Below the pieces are notes generated by a model. That model had not been told where the DNA came from, ran no database searches, and worked only from the letters and a program-made list of their open reading frames with translations. A stretch of 64,000 nucleotides of DNA from Lucifuga dentata (lineage: Eukaryota; Chordata; Actinopteri; Ophidiiformes; Bythitidae): positions 42,076 to 106,075 of the forward strand of contig VXCM01002038.1 in the NCBI GenBank assembly GCA_014773175.1, written 5' to 3'. The position numbers and the translations under genes were made by a program. Below are positions 57,198 to 64,000 of this stretch, one piece after another. Within the stretch, counting starts at the first letter, position 1. Each line of letters starts with the position of its first letter.

Positions 57198-57727
57198 TTA
57201 AAGGACCATACTGTTAGTTTTACACATTTGATCCCATTATATACAACCCACATACACGTTTCATTACTGTCAACCAATTTCTAAAACATGCTACTGGAGC
57301 AGTACATTTTAGAATTGTTTTTCCTACCTTCCAGGCTGCCAGTTCAGTTCATTTTAATATGTTATAAAAATCAACTTTTGAAACATGCTTGAGATACATA
57401 ATCCATCACAGCTAACAAAACGTCTATTAAATGTACGTCTCCGCCAGGAAATATAGTCCCAGGAGAAGACGCTTTTACCAGGAAATTAAAATGATTGTGC
57501 TTTACTGTACACACTCGTGCATAAAGTGTTAGTGGGCAAAACGCTGAATGGTATGGTGTGTGTGCCACGTGAATATTTGCTTTTGAAAGATTAGGGGATT
57601 CAGCAAAATAACACAAAACCTAAAATATGGTTTTATGTTTTGGAAAATGGTTGGCAGTAATGTCACCTGTATGTGGGTGGTATTCTTTGGGCTGAAGCAT
57701 GTAAAATCACCAGTATGGTCCTTTAGT
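57198..57727 (+). mobile_element. Family D element, copy 4 (complete)
   Basis: It starts TTAAAGGACCATACTG and ends AATCACCAGTATGGTCCTTT, so both inverted ends are present. Length is about 530 bp, equal to copy 2. Confidence 0.85.
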
Positions 57728-57734
57728 TATTGAT

Positions 57735-58390
57735 CAGCTCATCAGTAGTATGAGGTGCAGGAGGTGGAGCTCCGCTGAGCCTGAAGATTCACGCTGGCTG
57801 ACTTACAGAGTGTGACAGTAAAACCTTTATGTGTGCGCACACACTTGCTACACATACACACATGTGTGCACACACACACACACACGCACATGTGTGTATC
57901 TGTGTGCGTGTGAACGTGTACATCGCAGCTGCCATCCATCACTGTCAGCTCCAGCAGGGAAATTAGCTGTCAGAAACACGGAGCCGTGATTCCACTTCAA
58001 GTTCAGATGCAGATATGAGGACAGGAGCAGGAATGCAGAGGATCATCAGGAGACGTTCCCTCTTCATGCACATTTAAATCACACGCGTGCAGCATGAAAA
58101 TCAACACACGTGCCATGGGCATTAGTTTCTTCTAAGGTAACACATTTAATCATTCATATGATACCATCATTTCTACCGCAAACGCATAAAGCATCAAGCC
58201 TTACACTTCTTCACTCACACATTTTGGACAGTATTCTCAGTTGTTGACCTCTGACCTCTGACGTCTGACCTCTGCATCAGCAACACGTTCAGGCCAGCAT
58301 TTGCAGTTTTACAGTTTAACAAATATATAAACACTAAAAGACAGGTTGCTTTGTAATTCACTGAGTGTCTTTGTCTATTTCTTTGCATGA
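57735..58390. other. No gene seen
   Basis: Compound (CA)n near 57868-57890 and unassigned DNA. A short run of CTCTGACSTCTGAC words lies at 58246-58272. Confidence 0.4.
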
Positions 58391-58394
58391 ACTT

Positions 58395-58850
58395 TCTTCT
58401 AGTAACAGGAGAATGGAGCAACATGCTGAGAACATACAAGCACACGCTAACCTGAACATGTGTTCATCTCCACGTGTTAGCTAAGATTGATGCGTTATCA
58501 CCTTTAACAGCATCCGTTTGATTTGATCATCAAATCAAATGGATGCTTAATGAATTTACTTAACGCAAACCACACACACACACACACACCTACATCTCTG
58601 TTGCTAATCAATCAATACATGAATAGATAGATGTGTAGTGGTTTGGAGGTTGTTTGGATCATGTTCAGGCCAGAAAACAAAGCATCCAGACCTTGTTCAG
58701 AGCAGCTCCTCTGAACGGTGTGGCTGTGGTGTTTAGATCCACACTCAGGTGTGATTGGTGTGTTCAGACCTGCAAATGATCTGAAGGCGTGACAGGAACT
58801 CCAGTCTGATTGAACCAGATCAAATCATGTGAAAACGCCCACATTTTATC
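58395..58850 (+). repeat. Dispersed repeat family C, copy 4
   Basis: It begins inside the family (AACAGGAGAATGGAGCAACA) and runs to the GTCTGATTGAACCAG end, so it is truncated at the left. A (CA)n tract sits at 58570-58588, where the other copies also carry CA or TG runs. Confidence 0.78.
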
Positions 58851-58909
58851 ATATTATTGAATCTGAAACCTATGACAGCATATTAGCGCCATATATAAAA
58901 AAAAACAAA

Positions 58910-59038
58910 AACAAAAAAAAAACGAGGGGGGCATTATTTTGAGCTCTTAAACTCGCAAATTTGCGAGTTTTAANAACAAAAAAAAAACGAGGGGGGCATT
59001 ATTTTGAGCTCTTAAACTCGCAAATTTGCGAGTTTTAA
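58910..59038. repeat. Assembly artefact: 64-bp overlap duplicated around N at 58974
   Basis: 58910-58973 equals 58975-59038 exactly. Confidence 0.9.
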
Positions 59039-59360
59039 AAGTCTGTAATTTGATGATTTTGCACTAAAAGCACAACTATTTTTTCATTACTAAATCTAAT
59101 GGAAAAGTATAATTTGATAAGGTCATGTACTGCAGGCATAGTCACAACGTGAAGCGGCTCAATCCACTCCTTGCATCCTCCCCCACTCGCAAATCTGCCA
59201 GTTTAAAAACTCAGGAAAATAATAAGAACATATAGTATAATAATATAACAATAAAGAAATACTTGTGCTTTTACTGCAAAATCATCAAATTATCAAAAGC
59301 GTACAGACTTTTAAAACGAGTTTGCAAGTTTGAAAACTCAAAATAATGCCCCCCCATGTT

Positions 59361-59701
59361 TTCCATCCATCCATTTTCTGTACCTGTTTGTCCTGTTGAG
59401 GGTCACAGGGGGGCTGGAGCCTATCCCAGCAGTCATTGGCTGAGAGGCGGGGTACACCTGGACAGGTCGCCAGTCTATCACAGGGCTGACACACACAGAC
59501 AGACAAACTCATTCACACTTATGGTCAATTTTGAGTTTCCAATTCACCTGACCTGCATGTCTTTGGAGGAAGCCGGAGGAAACCCACGCAGACATGGGGA
59601 GAACATGCAAGCTCCACACAGAAAGGACCTGGTCGGACTCAAACCCAGGACCTTCTTGCTGTGAGGTGACAGTGCTAACCACTGAGCCACTGTACCGGCC
59701 A
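59361..59701 (-). mobile_element. tRNA-derived SINE
   Basis: On the minus strand the head shows TGGCTCAGTGG (box A, plus 59679-59689) and GGTTTGAGTCC (box B, plus 59635-59645; consensus GGTTCGANTCC). These are the internal Pol III promoter of a tRNA-derived SINE. The tail ends GAAAATGGATGGATGG. The target duplication CCCCCCATGTT is present at 59350-59360 and 59702-59712, which fixes the borders. The sequence between belongs to a SINE type very common in teleosts. It relies on a partner LINE for movement; the ATGG tail suggests an RTE/Rex3-like partner (inference). Confidence 0.9.
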
Positions 59702-59986
59702 CCCCCCATGTTCCTATTTCGCGTCTTATATGGCCCTAATACACCATCATAGAAACCTGCCACTGATTGTATTTTTGGTTGTTTGAGGTGTTTTAGAGCA
59801 GAAACGTCGCCAATCTGCAGTAGCTGCTAAATTTGGATTTGATTTTTTTTGGGTGGATTTGAAATGGAAATAAATGTTTTTAGCAAGAACTGCATTCTCC
59901 ATTTTACTTTAACATGATTAAAAAAAAGATCAGTGGGTTATTCAAATGAGTTAACACTTATTTTTAATAATAATAATAATAATTTT

Positions 59987-60562
59987 AAAGGGAACATACC
60001 AGCGATCATGCATGTTTGAGCCCAATATATACAACCCGTTATGTTGTGTTATGTTACTGACAACCATTTCTCGAAATATTGTACTTTAGCAGTGATTTTT
60101 GAATTGTTTTTCCTACCTTCCTTCCTATGGTGGCTTGACTGTTATTGGTTTCAGTTCATTCCAGTACGTATAAAAATCTACTTGTAGAGATTTGAAAACA
60201 CGCTTGAGATAAACATTTCATCACAGCAAACAACATGTCTGATAGGATTTATTTATTTATTTATTTTTTGTAGAAGTAACTTTATTTAACTGATCCAACG
60301 CAGAGCTGCATGAAGACAATGTATGTCTCCGCCAGGAAATATAGTCCCAGGAGAAGACGAGTTTTACTCAGAAATTAAATGACCGTCACTTCTACAATTA
60401 TGCAAAAGTGTTAGCAGGAGAAACATTGAATTTTAAGGTGTGTGTATCACCTGAACATTTGATTTGAAAAATTAGGGATCTGACAAAATAACAGCAAAAC
60501 TAAAATACGGTTTTGTGTTTTGGAAATTGGTTTCAGCAACGTAATCGCTGGTTTGGTCCTTT
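59987..60562 (+). mobile_element. Family D element, copy 5
   Basis: It starts TTTTAAAGGGAACATACCAG and ends GGTTTGGTCCTTTAA. The body blocks TTTGAGCCCAATATATACAA and TTTTCCTACCTTCC are kept; the right end is more diverged than in copies 2 and 4. Confidence 0.8.
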
Positions 60563-60564
60563 AA

Positions 60565-60824
60565 CATCTGTTATGGAAACAAAAACAGCACTTTCCTATC
60601 TGGCATTTATATTCTATTTGCAAAATGTCAAAGATTTTAGAAATATTAGTGGTTTGATGTGGTGGAGAAACTACAAAATACAAAAAAAAAAAAAAAAAAA
60701 AAATCAAAAAATGTAATCAGAATAATTTTGAGTATTAATGAGAATTTCTATCATACATGATAATAATATTGTAGAATTAGTCTTTATGGCTGCAGTACTT
60801 TATGCTGTTGCTGCTGTGCATGCC

Positions 60825-60858
<34 letters not shown>

Positions 60859-60889
60859 GTANCTTTATGCTGTTGCTGCTGTGCATGCC

Positions 60890-60923
<34 letters not shown>

Positions 60924-61635
60924 GTACGTGTTAAACTTGATACCTAGGCTCTAAAAGCAGGCATTAGAGGAACGTTACAGAGGAGTCTTACTGAGCATGC
61001 TCACAGGAGGAGCACTGAGCATGAGAGAGGAAACAAACAGGAAGTCTGACTGACCTCACGAACCAACGAGACACCTCCAGCACAGAAAAGCCACAACACC
61101 AACAAAAACCAACAAAACATGAACAATAAACAGATCAAAATTATGGGTTACAAAGGAACAAACATGAGGGACATGCTTTGGAGATGTATGGAGGCATGGC
61201 TTCCTGTTTTATAAAGCCTAAAAAAATTATTCACTACAATGTTCACATGAAAAAACAACTCAAAATAGGACATGTGAAATCAAACATAGATCAATCCTGT
61301 GGCTTCATTCTTTCTGTAGTGGGTAATCACAGGAATTTTTTTCTGAGTAGATCTGGATCTTCTGGTGAGGGTGCTGATGTTACCACCTTCCCACTCTACT
61401 CTGAACTGCATCATGTCATGCATAATAAAACACGTGTTCATGATGAAGACCTGCTCTGAGGGACATTGTTTTATCTTTGCTGTAATGTTTCACGCCTTGT
61501 TCTATTTCATTTCTGTCAAGCAGCTGGAGCGCTCTCCACCAAAGGAAATTCCATCATTACTGCATACTTCTCTAATTCAGTGTTTGCTGCTCTGTTTATA
61601 GAGCACAAGGATGGACATTTTAATTTCATCACAGT
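60565..61635. other. No gene seen
   Basis: Poly(A) at 60681-60703, the TG-tract artefact at 60798-60926, and unassigned DNA to 61635. Confidence 0.4.
60798..60926. repeat. Assembly artefact: 64-bp overlap with (TG)n duplicated around N at 60862
   Basis: 60798-60861 equals 60863-60926 exactly, including a (TG)n run of equal length. Equal microsatellite length in both copies supports a shared source. Confidence 0.9.
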
Positions 61636-61639
61636 TATT

Positions 61640-61925
61640 CCCTGATGCTTAAAAACATTTGTGCTACTGCAGGTAGAAGCAGGATGTGGTTCTCTACCTG
61701 CTGCAGGTGTCTCTCTTTTCCACTCAGCCTAGTCTGCTCAGAATGTGATCAGGTCCTGCAAAATTTCATTTAAATTCTGTTCACATCGTTGCAATTGATC
61801 TGGGGGGAAAGAAAGATGAAGAGAGGATGAGAGAGAGAAAAACTGCACAATCTCTCTCGACCAAGGCTGCTAGGTACGAAAATGAGTGTTGACAGGAGAG
61901 CAGACACATTTTCCCTTTCTGACCT
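61640..61925 (+). repeat. Dispersed repeat family E, copy 4, with stem-loop
   Basis: It begins TTCCCTGATGCTTAAAAACA. The stem is CTGCAGGTAGA (from 61668) against TCTACCTGCTGCAG. It continues through GATGAAGAGAGG and CTCTCTCGACC to ACACATTTTCCC, which matches copies 1 and 3. Confidence 0.8.
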
Positions 61926-62029
61926 TAGAAAGTGGACAGGAAACCCTCGTACTGTGTTTCAGCTTTTACAAAGGCAAAAGGAAGAAAGCTCTCTCTCTGA
62001 GTGGTTCAGAGATTAGCGGCTCAAAGGCG

Positions 62030-63152
62030 AGCTTCAAAATGAGTCAGAGCTTCAAAACGAGTCAGAGCTACAAAATGAGTCAGAGCTTCAAAACGAGTCA
62101 GAACTTCAAAACAAGTCAGAGATCCAAAACGAGTCAGAGCTTCAAAACAAGTCAGAACTTCAAAACAAGTCAGTTTCAAAACGAGTCAGAGCTTTAAAAC
62201 AATGCAGAGCTTCAAAACGACTCAGATTAGTCAAAATGAGTCAGAGCTTCAAAACGAGTCAGAGCTCCAAAACGAGTTAGAGTTTCAAAATGACTCAGAT
62301 GAGTCAAAATGAGTCAGAGCTTCAAAATGAGTCAGAGCTCCAAAATGAGTCAGACCTCCAAAACGAGTCAGAGCTTCAAAACGAGTCAGAGCTTCAAAAC
62401 AAGTCAGAGATCCAAAATGAGTCAGAGCTTCAAAACAAGTCAGAACTTCAAAACAAGTCAGAGTTTCAAAACGAGTCAGAGCTTCAAAACAACTCAGAGC
62501 TTCAAAACGACTCAGATTAGTCAAAATGAGCCAGACCTTCAAAACAAGTCAGAGCTCCAAAATAAGTCAGAGCTTCAAAATGAGTCAGAGCTCCAAAATG
62601 AGTCAGAGCTCCAAAACGAGTCAGAGCTTCAAAATGACTCAGACGAGTCAAAATGAGTCAGACCTTCAAAATGAGTCAGAGCTTCAAAATGAGTCAGAGC
62701 TCCAAAATGAGTCAGAGCTTCAAAACAAGTCAGAACTTCTAAACAAGCTAGAGCTTCAAAACGAGTCAGAGCTTCAAAATGAGTCAGAGCTTCAAAATGA
62801 GTCAGAGCTTAAAAACAAGTTAGAGCTTCAAATCATCAGAGCTTCAAAATGAGTCAGCGCTTAAAAACAAGACAGAGCTTCAAAACAAGTCAGAGCTTCA
62901 AAATGAGTCAGAGCTCCAAAATGAGTCAGAGCCATAAAACGACTCAGATGAGTCAAAACGAGTCAGAGCTTCTAAACAAGTCAGAGCTTCAAAATGAGTC
63001 AGAGCTCCAAAACGAGTCAGAGCTACCAAATGACTCAGACAAGTCAAAACGAGTCAGACCTTCAAAACGAGTCAGAGCTTCAAAGCAAGTCAGAGCTTCA
63101 AACCGAGTCAGAGCTTCAAAACGAGTCAGAGCTTCTAAACAAGTCAGAGCTC
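62030..63152. repeat. 18-bp minisatellite, about 60 units, with AP-1-type heptamers
   Basis: The unit is about AGAGCTTCAAAATGAGTC. Variants have ACGAGTC, ACAAGTC, CTCCAAAA and some shorter or longer units. By hand I count about 24 perfect TGAGTCA or TGACTCA heptamers, the AP-1 (TRE) consensus. Because 18 is a multiple of three, long open frames appear on both strands (ESELQN and SQSFKT repeats), but they are broken by short units and are unlikely to be genes. Confidence 0.93.
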
Positions 63153-63154
63153 CA

Positions 63155-63965
63155 TGCTCCTGAGCCAAATCAGTTCTGTTTAGTCAATCAGGATGTGGGA
63201 GGCACCCACTCTTGATCAGGTGAACACACCTGACTGAGCCAATCAGGAGAGATGGGAACGTTCTTGATAGAATAATGAAATAGTTCTTTTGTTCTGGCCA
63301 CATATGTTTGTCATTATGACAAGTCATCCATTGGCGTTGTAAATCATAGCAGCAGTCAGACTGCGACATCTTGGTTAAAATAGTTTGTCCGACACTGTCA
63401 GACTTTTGGCTGAGGGTGCGTGTGATGTGTACCTGGTGTGTGTTTGGTTTGTGTTTGGAGTGTGTTTGGTGTGTGCCTGGTGTGTGTTTGATGTGTTTTT
63501 GGTCATTAGAAGTGCTAAATTGGCTGATGGTAAACGCATCTCAGACTGTGATCAGGACAACCAGAGATTTATTACAATGCTCTCTCAATTAACGGTCATG
63601 GAACTTTCCACTGCCCAAAACTGCAAAGGAGTCATTAGGAGCCAATAAGTACTTCCTGTTGAGTTCCAACATTGAAAAATAAAAGCCATAATTATATTTT
63701 GATGTGTTTGTGTAACACAGAGCAGCAAACCAGAAACATTTCCTCTCTGCTAATTACTATTGGTAATGTACTATTTGTACAAACTTAAATGTGTTGGTAG
63801 CAAACAAAGTTACTGGGAAAATAGAGAAAGTGAGTGTGTGAGAGGAGGAGGAGGAGTGAGCTGGAGAGCGAGAAAGAGGGAGATAAAGGAGAGACATTTT
63901 GCGTGGTTAAAGTCAGCATCCTAGATCGCCTCTGGTAACACATGCCAGAGAACTTCAATTCATCA
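63155..63965. other. No gene seen; degenerate GTGTGTTTGG tandem block
   Basis: 63418-63505 repeats GTGTGTTTGGTGT-like words about seven times. 63835-63895 is purine-rich. Confidence 0.45.

Positions 63966-63968
<3 letters not shown>

Positions 63969-64000
<32 letters not shown>
63969..64000. repeat. (GA)n microsatellite, cut by the window end
   Basis: About 16 GA units running to the last base. Confidence 0.93.

Larger units (their letters stand above)
58881..59741. mobile_element. Family K DNA element with inverted ends, hosting a SINE
   Basis: The left end reads TATTAGCGCCATATATAA and the right end, on the minus strand, TATTAGGGCCATATAAG. Both then reach GGGGGGCATTATTTTGAG and a TTGCGAGTTTTAAAAGTCTG-like block. 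The SINE at 59361-59701 lies inside the right arm and an artefact duplication inside the left arm; without them the element is about 450 bp. The superfamily is open; a TA target duplication is possible. Confidence 0.8.

Noticed and set aside
62290..63215. Repeat protein candidates (ESELQN and SQSFKT repeats)
   Set aside because: Frames shift among three phases because some units are not 18 bp; no promoter or splice sites frame them.
1..64000. CRISPR arrays, bacterial operons, tRNA or rRNA genes
   Set aside because: None seen. Tandem arrays here have no spacer structure, and the only tRNA-like text is the SINE head at 59.6 kb.

Overview
This looks like nuclear DNA of a teleost fish, probably a percomorph. 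The evidence is the sequence style (AT-leaning, intron or intergenic texture, very dense CA/TC microsatellites) and several teleost-type repeats: a tRNA-headed SINE ending in an ATGG-type tail, fish LINE 3' ends, a Ty3/gypsy element, and many non-autonomous DNA transposons. There are no bacterial operons, no CRISPR array and no long host coding region. Most open frames are chance frames in low-complexity DNA or remains of transposons.

Layout. 1-4.6 kb: antisense LINE ORF1 remnant, a dispersed repeat (family A) and two hAT-like elements with 8-bp target duplications. 5.5-8.7 kb: families B and C, including two B copies head to head. 9.6-10.6 kb: families A, G and J side by side. 12.4-13.9 kb: family H and a third hAT-like element. 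15-19 kb: mostly unique DNA with microsatellites. 19.3-22.9 kb: a fourth hAT-like element, a duplicated 115-bp segment and families H and G. 23.2 kb: a possible 42-nt coding microexon. 23.7-24.8 kb: a large foldback element. 25.5-28.0 kb: a LINE broken by three A copies. 29.2-30.2 kb: an antisense LINE 3' end. 31.7-38.9 kb: a decayed Ty3/gypsy retrotransposon with a DNA transposon inside its 3' LTR. 39.2-40.7 kb: a fifth hAT-like element with another element nested in it. 41.2-42.2 kb: a 1-kb CT-rich higher-order repeat. 42.7-44.1 kb: family C, then a candidate first exon with start codon and splice donor. 44.3-64 kb: minisatellites and families B, C, D, E, G, J and K, a SINE, a LINE 3' end, and a 1.1-kb 18-bp minisatellite carrying about two dozen AP-1-type heptamers.

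Host genes. Only two small pieces can be argued for, both on the plus strand: the microexon at 23226-23267 and the first exon ending at 44083. Neither can be tied to a named gene from this window. They could belong to one long gene with alternative promoters or to two genes; the window would then be mostly intron.

Assembly quality. Ten single-N positions are flanked by exact 61-67 bp direct repeats. These look like contig ends that overlap but were laid side by side, so local duplications there are probably not real biology. Five other Ns lie in or beside simple repeats, and one (17321) shows neither pattern.
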